From CP2-2F sp034436355 (GTDB taxonomy: Bacteria; Chloroflexota; Anaerolineae; Aggregatilineales; UBA2796), in the NCBI GenBank assembly GCA_034436355.1, contig DAOTVQ010000019.1, positions 96,944-160,943 on the forward strand: DNA of 64,000 bases. The letters are read 5' to 3'. The notes under the pieces were generated by a model, which was not told the origin of the DNA, ran no database searches, and saw only the letters and a program-made list of their open reading frames with translations. Made by a program: the position numbers and the translations under genes. Positions 43,808 through 51,783 of this stretch are shown in pieces. The first letter of the stretch is position 1. Every line of letters starts with the position of its first letter.

Positions 43808-44559
43808 ATGAAGCGTTTGTTTGTTTTCGTGGTGATCCTTGCTGTGTTTTTCGCCGTTGCGCCCAACCAACCGACGTTGGCGCAGAGCAGCATCAGCTAT
43901 GGTGATACTGTTCAGGGCGAGCTGACCAGCTCTGCCAGCAAGGTTTCGTATGCCTTCGAGGGCAAGCGCGGCGATATTGCTGTGGTGCAGATGATCGCCG
44001 GCGCCAGCAATGGCGCCATTGGCGCGCAGCTTAACGTGACGGATAGCGGCGTGCCAAGCTGGCAGACTCAGCGGCATTGATCATCTTTGGGCGGTTGGGC
44101 GAGATCGTGGTGGTGGAAGTGCCTAGCGACGGCACCTACACGATCAATGTGGAGAGTGGCTCCAGCGGCACGACTGGCACCTTTGACCTCGTGCTGCTGC
44201 AAGCCGAATTCCTAGAGCTGAACTCACCCGTTGAAGGCACAGCCAGCAGCACAGGCGATGATCAGCGTGGGCGGTACACCAACTTCTACGTGGTGGAGAG
44301 CCGCAGCGATGTTGAACTGCGCTATGAGCGGGTGAGCGGCAACTACACACCTGCCATGATCGTCTTGGGTGTGGAAGCTGGTAACAACCTGTTCGAGCGC
44401 GCTTTCTTGGGCGGCTCACTGCTGACCAAAGGCAGCATCACCCTTGAGGGCAGCCGCGATTTCCGTCTGGTGACGGTCGGATCGCTCAACTTTGGCAGCA
44501 GCGGGCGTGGCACGGTGCAGACCTCCACTTTCCGCCTGACGCTTGCCAACGCAGACTAA
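43808..44559 (+). pseudogene. Secreted beta-rich protein split by a one-base deletion
   Basis: GGGAGG precedes the ATG by eight bases. The first frame encodes a signal peptide (LFVFVVILAVFFAVAP) and a beta-rich start (YGDTVQGELTSSASKVSYAFEG, GDIAVVQMI), and stops at 44080. The second frame continues the same fold: LADSAALIIFGRLGEIVVVEVPSDGTYTINV and onward to 44559. Adding one base near 44057 (CCA-AG-n-CTG-GCA) joins them into about 250 residues. The repeated pattern of strands and the GTYTI motif resemble pre-peptidase C-terminal-like domains. A sequence error or a recent mutation would explain it. Function unknown. Confidence 0.78.
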
Positions 44560-44580
44560 CACCACACACCCTTTTCTCGG

Positions 44581-44604
44581 TGCGCCACCTGATCAGGTGG
44601 CGCA
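44581..44604. terminator. Perfect 24-bp palindrome, likely terminator
   Basis: TGCGCCACCTGA is followed directly by its reverse complement. It lies 21 bases past the stop of the broken secreted protein gene. It has no loop, so the hairpin would use the central bases; there is no T run. Confidence 0.55.
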
Positions 44605-44704
44605 TTGATTCCTGCCTCCGCGCTCTCAGCAGCACATGAAGCGCTAGGATAACATCTGCCCTTGCCCAAAATCCTGCTTGTGGCTGAGAGAGCGATACCA
44701 GAAT

Positions 44705-44795
44705 TTACCACACCCTCAATCACGCCCCGTAGGACAGGGCGTGACTTTATAGATCACCTCTGATTTTCTTTCCTTGCCCGCAGGCTAGGAGGTAA
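44705..44795 (+). repeat. Dispersed intergenic repeat R1, divergent copy d
   Basis: The order is ACCACACCCTCAA, hairpin CACGCCC...GGGCGTG, GATTTTCTTTCCTTGC, then an arm ending GGAGGTAAATA. Stem bases differ from the other copies, but pairing is kept on both sides (CACGCCC with GGGCGTG). Confidence 0.65.
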
Positions 44796-44951
44796 ATATT
44801 CGCTAGACAGGCTGTCGTTACAAAACGCGGCAGTTCTCAGCAGCATCTCATCTGGACTGGTACATTTGTGTGATATTGTGCGTTCGTAAAATGGATGTAT
44901 GATGTGCATATCATCTGTTTTATCTATTCATCGTAAGGAAGTATCGGACTC

Positions 44952-45485
44952 ATGAACAAGACCATCGAACTCGTCCCTTACCGCGCCGAATATCTTGCCT
45001 CCGTTGCCCAAGCCGTCCGCGAAATGCTGACCACGCCGCCGCTGTATGAAACCGTCTCGCTCAACGATGTCATCTCGCAACTGGACGCCGATCAAGGACG
45101 TGAGGACTTTGGCGGTCTGCTTGCCCTCGATGAACGTGAGATCGTTGTAGCCGGCATGTGGTGGTATGGTCTGGATGGTCAGGCATTGCATGAGCGGTGG
45201 AAGCCGCGCTTCATGCCGCGGGAGGCGGTGCCAATGCCGAACGGACACGGCATTTATATTGCCAGCATCGGTGTCATTCCCGGCGTGCGTAATCGCGGAT
45301 TGGGCAAGTATATGTTGCGGGCAGCGCTCAGCGACCTTGAATTGCTGGGTAACTGGATAGCCACAACTGCCTATCAATCGCTGCCTTCCAGCCTTGCCAT
45401 GCTCAGCGCACAAGGCTTTGAGCGCCTACCGCTGCAAGGCGCACAAGGGCAAAGCCGTGTGGCACTGATGAAGTACGTGCGCTAG
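44952..45485 (+). CDS. GNAT-family acetyltransferase
   Basis: The protein is 177 residues. The acetyl-CoA loop is in ASIGVIPGVRNRGLGKYML near residue 115, and motif B appears as LPSSLAMLSAQGFERL. AAGGAAG lies about 11 bases before the ATG. The substrate is unknown. Its stop and the mreC stop share the palindrome CTAG, so the two genes converge without any gap. Confidence 0.85.
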   Translation: MNKTIELVPYRAEYLASVAQAVREMLTTPPLYETVSLNDVISQLDADQGREDFGGLLALDEREIVVAGMWWYGLDGQALHERWKPRFMPREAVPMPNGHGIYIASIGVIPGVRNRGLGKYMLRAALSDLELLGNWIATTAYQSLPSSLAMLSAQGFERLPLQGAQGQSRVALMKYVR

Positions 45486-46330
45486 GGCGCGCTGGGCGTG
45501 CCGAAAGTCGTCAGGTCTATTGCCTCAAAGTTGGTGATGATCAGCACGATCTCAAGGCGGTTAAAGTCAATCAGGCTGCGAACTTGCGCCTCTTTGAACA
45601 ATTTGGATTCATCAAGGCGCGAGCTAGTGACCTGCCCAATGGTGATGCCACGCGGAAAAGCGCCACCAATGCCAGAAGTCACGACTGAGTCGCCATCGCG
45701 GACGTCATCGGCAAGCGGAATGTAGATCATCCGCAAGCTGCCGGCAGCCGTGCCTTGCACCGAGCCTTCCGCACGGGTGAGTTGTAAGCGCGCATTCACA
45801 AAGCTGTTCGGGTCGGTGATGAGCTGCACTTGTGCGCTGGTGGCACCCACACGGAAAACACGCCCAACCAAGCCCAACTCGGTGACGACGGGCATTCCCA
45901 CTGTGATGCCATCGCGTGAGCCGCGATCAACGACGATGTTCCGCAGCAAGCCGGTCGTATCCCGCCCGATGACGGTTGCCGCCACATACTGCTTATCGGT
46001 GTTGGCGCCACGGTAGCCCTGCAAGGCTGCCAAGCGCTGATAATCTGCCCGCAGTTCGCGCAGTTCGACCAATTCCGCCTGAAAGTTGATCAGCGCACGC
46101 TCTAGCTCATTGTTGCGGCGGCGTAAATCCTGCAAATCTGCCAGCGTATCCAGTGTTTCGGAAATTTGGCGTGTGATGCCACTCACCGCTTGCTGAAAGA
46201 GGCTGAGTGGCACGCTGACCAAAGACTCGACAGGGCGCAGCAAGCCAAGCAGGCTGGCGAAGAACACACCCGCCATAACGAAAGTGAACACGCCAAATAC
46301 GATCAGCCGATTAGGTGCGCCGCGCAGCAT
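45482..46330 (-). CDS. mreC: Rod-shape-determining protein MreC
   Basis: The 282-residue protein has one N-terminal membrane helix (LIVFGVFTFVMAGVFFASLLG), a coiled coil (about residues 60-100, LQDLRRRNNELERAL), then the double beta-barrel domain with VIGRDTTGLLRNIVVDRGSRDGI and GMPVVTELGLVGRV. It acts outside the membrane and ties MreB filaments to peptidoglycan synthesis. It lies 13 bases after mreB. mreD and the RodA/PBP2 genes are not in the window; the next gene is the convergent GNAT. Confidence 0.95.
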   Translation of the reverse strand: MLRGAPNRLIVFGVFTFVMAGVFFASLLGLLRPVESLVSVPLSLFQQAVSGITRQISETLDTLADLQDLRRRNNELERALINFQAELVELRELRADYQRLAALQGYRGANTDKQYVAATVIGRDTTGLLRNIVVDRGSRDGITVGMPVVTELGLVGRVFRVGATSAQVQLITDPNSFVNARLQLTRAEGSVQGTAAGSLRMIYIPLADDVRDGDSVVTSGIGGAFPRGITIGQVTSSRLDESKLFKEAQVRSLIDFNRLEIVLIITNFEAIDLTTFGTPSAP

Positions 46331-46343
46331 TTCAACTTAATCC

Positions 46344-47408
46344 TTAGTGCTGCGTGCTGCCGCGCTCTAAGCCAACCAGTAAATTCCGCAGATTGTCGTA
46401 GTCTTCTAGGATTCTGCCCGCGCCACGTGCCACGCAGGTCATGGCATCTTCTGCCACCCACACGCGCACTTTCACCTCATCGGCAACGCGCTCTGCCAAG
46501 CCGCGCACCAAGCTGCCGCCGCCTGCCAAGCAAATGCCGCTCTCCATCAGGTCGGCGATCAATTCGGGCGGCGTTTCGTCTAGCGCATCGCGCACCGTAT
46601 CCACAATAATATCTACAGAGCCAGCCAGCGCCTCGCGCAGTTCAATGGTGCTAACTTCAACGGCACGCGGCAAGCCACTCATCAGATCGCGCCCGCGCAG
46701 CACCATCGTTTGTTCTTCGGGCAAGGCAAAGGCAGAGCCAGCCATAATCTTCGCCTTTTCCGCCGTGCGCTCACCGATCAGCAGGTTGTGCTTCGTCCGC
46801 ATGTATTGGATGATGTCTTCATCCATTTCATCGCCTGCCACGCGGATCGAACGGCTGATCACAATGCCGCCCAGCGAAAAAACAGCAACTTCTGTGGTGC
46901 CGCCGCCAATATCCACAATCATGCTGCCGCGTGTCTCTTGAATGGGCAAGCCCGCACCGATGGCAGCCGCCACCGGCTCCTCGATCAGGAATGCCTCACG
47001 CGCACCGGCGCTGATGGTGGCGTCGTAGACGGCGCGCTTCTCAACTTCTGTTACACCGCTTGGAATGCCAACCACCACACGCGGGCGCGGAATCGGCACC
47101 CAGCTTTGCTCGTGCGCCTTGCCAATGAAGTAGTGCAACATCCCTTCGGTGATCTCGAACTCAGAGATCACGCCATCGCGCAGTGGGCGCACCACCAAGA
47201 TGTGCGAGGGCGCCTTGCCGCCCATCTCTTTCGCTTCCTGCCCATAGGTGATCGGGCGGCGCGTTTTCTTTTCAATCGCGGCATAAGAGGGTTCATTGAT
47301 CACAATGCCCTTGCCACGCACATAAACCAGCGTGTTCGCCGTGCCAAGATCAATGCCGATATCTAGCGAGAAGAGACCAAGTAACCAATCAAGCGGGCTA
47401 AGACCCAA
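46344..47408 (-). CDS. mreB: Actin-like cell-shape protein MreB
   Basis: The protein is about 354 residues. Phosphate 1 loop DIGIDLGTANTLVY, phosphate 2 loop IVDIGGGTTEVAV and adenosine motif CLAGGGSLVRGL are present. I choose TTG 47408 because AGGAG lies eight bases upstream; the GTG three codons earlier overlaps that site. The N-terminus has an extra hydrophobic stretch (PLDWLLGLFSLD), suitable for membrane contact. It forms membrane-bound filaments that guide wall growth, implying a rod or filament-shaped cell. Confidence 0.95.
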   Translation of the reverse strand: MGLSPLDWLLGLFSLDIGIDLGTANTLVYVRGKGIVINEPSYAAIEKKTRRPITYGQEAKEMGGKAPSHILVVRPLRDGVISEFEITEGMLHYFIGKAHEQSWVPIPRPRVVVGIPSGVTEVEKRAVYDATISAGAREAFLIEEPVAAAIGAGLPIQETRGSMIVDIGGGTTEVAVFSLGGIVISRSIRVAGDEMDEDIIQYMRTKHNLLIGERTAEKAKIMAGSAFALPEEQTMVLRGRDLMSGLPRAVEVSTIELREALAGSVDIIVDTVRDALDETPPELIADLMESGICLAGGGSLVRGLAERVADEVKVRVWVAEDAMTCVARGAGRILEDYDNLRNLLVGLERGSTQH

Positions 47409-47535
47409 AGTAGGCACTCCTGAGATGATGGTTGGCGCTTATGATAGCATTATGAGCCGCCATTGGGCGATTATAGCCGTCTGCGCCATCCATTGCCATG
47501 AGATATTTCTCATCTAAGTACGGTGGCAGCAACTA

Positions 47536-47571
47536 AGGGCGCGGCGCGAAATGTATCCCGCGCCGCGCCCT
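47536..47571. terminator. Strong 13-bp hairpin terminator
   Basis: AGGGCGCGGCGCG (47536-47548) pairs perfectly with CGCGCCGCGCCCT (47559-47571). It lies just beyond the stop of the quinone-reductase-like gene, insulating mreB from read-through. Confidence 0.75.
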
Positions 47572-47600
47572 CTAGTTTGCAAAGAAGCGATGTAGCGTGC

Positions 47601-48605
47601 TTAGAAGCGCACCACAACCTTGCCCGAATTTTTACCAGCGTGCATGTACTCCACAGCGCTCACAATGGATTCAACGCCCTTAAATTCAGTCGGATCAACT
47701 ACTGCCTTAATCTGCCCTGTGCCGAAGGCGGTTAGCATTTTGCTCATATGCTCTGGAATTTGTGACACATAATCCGAGAACAGGAAGCCGCGCAAAGTGG
47801 CAGATTTCCACAGCAAGGTGTGGTAGATGCGCGGCGCCGTCACACTAACCGCACCCGTCAGGTATTCCGAGATGAAGCCGCTCACTATGCAGCGCCCGCG
47901 CTTCGCAATGTTTGCTATACAGGCATCAAAGACTTCGCCGCCAATGTTCTCATAGATCAAGTCAATCCCATTCGGATATTCTGTCTGCAAGACGGTGTTC
48001 AAGGCTTCCCGCTTGTAGTTGATCGCACGATCACAGCCTAACGCCTTAAGCTGCTCTGCCTTTGCATCTGTGCTGGTCACGCCGATCACGTGGTTGCCCG
48101 CTTGCTTGGCAAGCTGCACCGCAAACTGACCCGCACCGCCTGCCGCGCCCGTGATCAGCACGGTCTCGCCGCTTTTCATCTCGCCCGCAATCTCCAACGT
48201 CATTGAGGCAGTCAGCCCACTGATAGAGACCGCCAGCAGTTCAGCCGATGCCTGCGGAACAGGAATCACAAGGCTGGCAGGCGCCGTTTGATACTCGCGG
48301 TAGCCGCCACCTAGCCCTGTGGTGATGACATGATCACCGATCTTGAGCGCCGTCACTTCAGCACCAACTGCTACCACCTCACCGGCAGCCTCCACACCAA
48401 GATCAAAGGGCAAAGTTGGGTTGGTGAAATACACGCCGGCGCTAATGTTCACATCGGAAGCGTTGACGCCTGCAAACAGATTTTTGATGAGGACTTCATT
48501 GGGTGCAGGTGTGGGCATTGGCACCTCTATGATTTCGGCTGCATCACGGAAGTTGCGGCTGAGCTTACGGGCAACAAGTTTACGATAGGTAGTTGGCAAG
48601 GTCAT
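47601..48605 (-). CDS. Zinc-free medium-chain dehydrogenase/quinone reductase (ZADH2/PTGR3-like)
   Basis: The protein is 334 residues from ATG 48605 (AAGGA seven bases upstream). The MDR fold is clear: PAPNEVLIKNLFAGVNASDVNISAG, GVEAAGEVVAVG, and the NADPH loop ITGAAGGAGQFAVQLAKQAGNHV near residue 150. The structural and catalytic zinc ligands are absent, as in quinone and enone reductases. The closest recognised type is prostaglandin reductase 3/ZADH2. It is a stand-alone gene with a strong terminator. Confidence 0.9.
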   Translation of the reverse strand: MTLPTTYRKLVARKLSRNFRDAAEIIEVPMPTPAPNEVLIKNLFAGVNASDVNISAGVYFTNPTLPFDLGVEAAGEVVAVGAEVTALKIGDHVITTGLGGGYREYQTAPASLVIPVPQASAELLAVSISGLTASMTLEIAGEMKSGETVLITGAAGGAGQFAVQLAKQAGNHVIGVTSTDAKAEQLKALGCDRAINYKREALNTVLQTEYPNGIDLIYENIGGEVFDACIANIAKRGRCIVSGFISEYLTGAVSVTAPRIYHTLLWKSATLRGFLFSDYVSQIPEHMSKMLTAFGTGQIKAVVDPTEFKGVESIVSAVEYMHAGKNSGKVVVRF

Positions 48606-48847
48606 AGGAAATCCTTTTCTGCTAGACTTAACAATGTGTTTCACCTGGCTTTTGGTAAACAACAGCACAGCAATTTTGTAGAAAAGCGGGTGACTCTACA
48701 AACTTGGGCAGTCTCATATAGGTTTTGTATTGTTTCTGTGATGCGTCAAGAAGCTGCGTCAAGCTATCATTGTAGCCGAAATCGGTTGATCTACCGATAA
48801 ATTTCATGCCGCTGGGGCATGATAAATAACAATCGGAGTTGCACCAC

Positions 48848-49387
48848 ATGGCAACAAAATATGTCTCTCCCAACCCTGAATCCCGTATTCTCGGCTTAGC
48901 GCTCAACGCCGTCTTGTCCAGCATCAAACTAGACGAGTTCGCTGATCTCGTCGAACAGAATGGGCTGCATCAGATCGATCCTGAGGCATGGTATCCCACC
49001 CAGATTGTCTTGACTATGTACAAGACAATGTCTGAGCAGCCCAATGGCTCTGAAAACCTCGTCTCGATTGGCGTGAAGGTTTATCAGAACGCTATCTTGC
49101 CACCTGAGGTCGATTCGATTCTGGCTGCGCTGCACACCTTGAATATGGTCATGGATTTGAACATGCGTAACGTGGAGAGCGAACGTTACGAGATCGAGCA
49201 AATCAGCGATCAGCACATCCGCGTTACGGAGACAACTGCCTTCCCGCATGACTTGGTCTACGGGTACCTGTACGGCATTTGCCGCCGCTTTGCACCAAGG
49301 GGTTCAAACTTCCACGTTCAGCGCACCTACCTCAACCCTGAAAATCCCGATGCAGACGGTGCTGTCTACGATATTACGTGGGAGTAG
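48848..49387 (+). CDS. Hypothetical cytoplasmic protein with C-terminal signalling-like motif
   Basis: The protein is 179 residues from ATG 48848 (CGGAG about ten bases upstream). The helical first half includes LGLALNAVLSSIKLDEFADLVEQNGL. The second half ends with HDLVYGYLYGICRRFAPRGSNFHV and a final YDITWE. The ending recalls small-molecule-binding sensor domains of the HNOB/V4R kind, but similarity is too weak to name one. The leader contains a hairpin TCATGCC-GCTGG-GGCATGA (48804-48822). Confidence 0.65.
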   Translation: MATKYVSPNPESRILGLALNAVLSSIKLDEFADLVEQNGLHQIDPEAWYPTQIVLTMYKTMSEQPNGSENLVSIGVKVYQNAILPPEVDSILAALHTLNMVMDLNMRNVESERYEIEQISDQHIRVTETTAFPHDLVYGYLYGICRRFAPRGSNFHVQRTYLNPENPDADGAVYDITWE

Positions 49388-49415
49388 GCTTTCCATTCGC
49401 AATCCTGCGCGCACT

Positions 49416-49443
49416 GTAGGGACGCGCCTTGGCATGTCCCTAC
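49416..49443 (+). repeat. Shortened 28-bp R3 palindrome
   Basis: GTAGGGACGCGCCTTGGCATGTCCCTAC combines the two ends of the 63-bp R3 element without its centre. Confidence 0.65.
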
Positions 49444-49594
49444 AAAAAAACTGTATCCCTGCCGAGATCAGCCCGCCGTGAATAAACAGACTCTGGTGTC
49501 GCTCCTAAGTCGCCTATGGGCAAGGCTATCACGCTAAAGCGTTCCCTCAGCAAACAGCCTTACAGCCTGTTCCACAACACAAAAAGACGCGCAG

Positions 49595-49623
49595 TTGCGC
49601 GCTTGCCGCCGCTTTCCTATACT
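49595..49623 (+). promoter_or_regulatory. Candidate promoter of the amylase lipoprotein gene
   Basis: TTGCGC (49595-49600) and TATACT (49618-49623) are 17 bases apart, 40 bases before the ATG at 49663. Confidence 0.5.
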
Positions 49624-49662
49624 CATGCGATAGCTGATACACCCATTTTAGGATTTAACCCT

Positions 49663-51645
49663 ATGCTTAAACGCCTAACTTGTTTGCTTGTGATCGCCGC
49701 TGCACTGCTGAGCGGCTGTGATTCGTCCGAGTCCATTGCGACCGTCACGGCACGCGCCGAAGGCACGCTGACTGTTGGTGCGACACTGACAGCCGCACGA
49801 CAAGGCACCGCCACGCGCACCCCAACCGCTACCCTGCCGCCGACCCTTACGCCAACGCCCAGCCAAACGCCCGAACCAACCGCACCCGCCATCGGCTTGA
49901 ACGGCAGCACCAACCGCGCTACCACTGCCCGCCGTGAGCCTTCACTCGCCGCTGTTGTGCTTGCCGAATTGGAAGCAGGACAGTCCATCACTGCCACAGC
50001 GCGCAGCCGCCGCTTTGCCCAAATTGTGCTGCCTGATGGTCAAGTTGGCTGGATTTTAAGCGCGCACGCCGATTGGCAAGGCGACCTTGCCCTGCTGCCT
50101 GAAGTGGAAGTGGTTGCTGCGGCTGCCACACCCAACGCGCCCGATTTTGACCCACTGCCTGTCCGTAAGCCTGAGACAGCTTGGTTTGGCGAGAGCGTGA
50201 TCTACTCGCTCTTTGTCCGCAGCTTCCGCGACTCGGATGGCGATGGCATTGGCGATCTGCGCGGCGTGATCGAGGGCTTGGATTATATTCAGGCGCTCGG
50301 CGTCAACACCCTTTGGCTGCTGCCGATCTTCACCAGCCCATCCTATCACGGCTACGATACGATTGATTACTACACGATCAACCCTGAGTATGGCACGCGC
50401 CAAGACTTCCTCGATCTGATTCAGGCGGTGCGCCAGCGTGGGATGCACCTGCTGATTGATTATGTGGCGAACCACACCTCTAACCAGCATCCCTTCTTTC
50501 GGGATGCACTTGGCAAGCCTGAGAGCGAATATGCTGAGTATTTCATCTGGAACAACGCCGAACACACGCGCTATCAGGGCTTTGCTGGGCTGGGCTTCAT
50601 GCCTGAATTGAACTACGACTCGCCCAAAGTGCGCCAGTATATGATTGATGTGGCGCTGCATTGGCTTGATCCAAACGGCGATGGCGATCCGTCCGACGGT
50701 GTGCATGGCTTCCGCGCTGATGTGGCGAAAGATGTGCCGCTGGACTTTTGGCGCGAACTGCGCGCCGCAATGGATAAACTGAACCCCAGTGCAGTGATCT
50801 TGGGCGAAATCTGGGCAGATGGCGCCATCATCAGCAGCTTTCTGGATGGCACGGCACTGGATGCCGCCTTTCACTTTCCCGCCTTCAGCGCCCTCAGCGG
50901 TCACCATGATCGCAACGGTGATGGGATCATCAACGGCATGGGTGGCGCCGCGCCGCTCGGTGGTGCTATCCGCGCCATGCGCCGCACCATCGCACCCACA
51001 ACCTTCATGGCGCACTTCAGTCACAATCACGATACCAACCGCCTGATGAGCATGGTCGAGGGCGATATGCAGCGTCTACGCGCCGCCGCCGTGTGGCTCT
51101 ACACCGCGCCGGACGTCCCAACGCTCTACTACGGTGAAGAAATTGGCATGAAAGGCGTGAAGGGCGCCGGCACTCCCTACTTTGACGAATTCCGCCGCGA
51201 ACCGCTGGACTGGTACGCTGCTGAGTCGGGCGTGGGCATGACGACGTGGTTTAAGCCTGCCAACCGCAACAACACGCCGAACGACGGCATCAGCGTGGAG
51301 GAACAAGAGGGCGATCTCGGATCGCTGCTGGCGCTCTACCGTGTGCTTGGCAAGCTGCGCGCCGAAAATGCCGCCTTGCGCGTTGGCAATTTTGCCATTC
51401 CACGCGCAGAAGATGTGCTCTATGTGTTGCAGCGCTGGTCAGAGGATACGCTTTACCTCGTGGCGATCAACTTCACACGGCAGCCACAGGCGTTTGATCC
51501 GAGCCGTTATTATATGGCGGGTAATCTTGCCTTTAACGTGCAATCTGCCGAAGTGGTGCTGAGCGAACTGGCGGCTGCCGATTCAGCGGGCAGCTACACG
51601 CTTGAAGCGGGCGGATTTGTCGTGTTACGGCTTAACTTGCCTTAA
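49663..51645 (+). CDS. Surface lipoprotein with SH3 domain and GH13 alpha-amylase domain
   Basis: The protein is 660 residues from ATG 49663 (AGGA nine bases upstream). The lipobox is LLSGC near residue 19. A Thr/Pro tether, an SH3-like domain (about 77-140, with QIVLPDGQVGWILS) and a GH13 barrel from about 174 follow. The barrel shows the four conserved regions: DYVANHT, GFRADVAKD with the nucleophile Asp353, LGEIWAD with acid/base Glu382, and SHNHDTNR with Asp457. DSDGDGIGDL is a calcium-type loop. It should cleave alpha-glucans outside the cell while anchored to the membrane. Neopullulanase or alpha-glucosidase activity is possible. Confidence 0.92.
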   Translation: MLKRLTCLLVIAAALLSGCDSSESIATVTARAEGTLTVGATLTAARQGTATRTPTATLPPTLTPTPSQTPEPTAPAIGLNGSTNRATTARREPSLAAVVLAELEAGQSITATARSRRFAQIVLPDGQVGWILSAHADWQGDLALLPEVEVVAAAATPNAPDFDPLPVRKPETAWFGESVIYSLFVRSFRDSDGDGIGDLRGVIEGLDYIQALGVNTLWLLPIFTSPSYHGYDTIDYYTINPEYGTRQDFLDLIQAVRQRGMHLLIDYVANHTSNQHPFFRDALGKPESEYAEYFIWNNAEHTRYQGFAGLGFMPELNYDSPKVRQYMIDVALHWLDPNGDGDPSDGVHGFRADVAKDVPLDFWRELRAAMDKLNPSAVILGEIWADGAIISSFLDGTALDAAFHFPAFSALSGHHDRNGDGIINGMGGAAPLGGAIRAMRRTIAPTTFMAHFSHNHDTNRLMSMVEGDMQRLRAAAVWLYTAPDVPTLYYGEEIGMKGVKGAGTPYFDEFRREPLDWYAAESGVGMTTWFKPANRNNTPNDGISVEEQEGDLGSLLALYRVLGKLRAENAALRVGNFAIPRAEDVLYVLQRWSEDTLYLVAINFTRQPQAFDPSRYYMAGNLAFNVQSAEVVLSELAAADSAGSYTLEAGGFVVLRLNLP

Positions 51646-51691
51646 GTTCTGCAAAGGCACTGTAAATTTCTCATATAACCGATATTTATTC

Positions 51692-51726
51692 CGCGCCAAA
51701 GGCATTGCTTATTGCACTTTGGCGTG
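51692..51726 (+). terminator. Hairpin terminator of the amylase gene, overlapping the hisS promoter
   Basis: CGCGCCAAAG pairs with CTTTGGCGTG (one G-T), followed by TTATGTTTAT. It also overlaps the -35 box of the next promoter, so folding and hisS initiation share bases. Confidence 0.55.
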
Positions 51727-51739
51727 TTATGTTTATACT
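51712..51739 (+). promoter_or_regulatory. Promoter of hisS
   Basis: TTGCAC (51712-51717) and TATACT (51734-51739) are 16 bases apart; the start is about 38 bases before GTG 51784. No T-box features are seen. Confidence 0.6.
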
Positions 51740-51783
51740 AGTGTCTGTACTGATGCCGCTTTTCATAATAAGGATAATTTATA

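Larger units (their letters stand above)
44560..44951. other. Intergenic region with palindrome, repeat and promoter
   Basis: The gap contains a perfect 24-bp palindrome (44581-44604), R1 copy d (44705-44795), and a candidate promoter TTGTGC (44876-44881) and TATGAT (44898-44903) spaced by 16 for the next gene. No gene is visible. Confidence 0.5.

Noticed and set aside
49416..49452. Rho-independent terminator made by the R3 palindrome and the A run
   Set aside because: The run is A on the plus strand, the wrong base for the gene ending at 49387, and the nearest minus-strand gene ends far away. It is better explained as a repeat.
51646..51783. T-box riboswitch before hisS
   Set aside because: The gap is too short and lacks a T-box core; the inverted repeat is explained by a terminator of the upstream gene.
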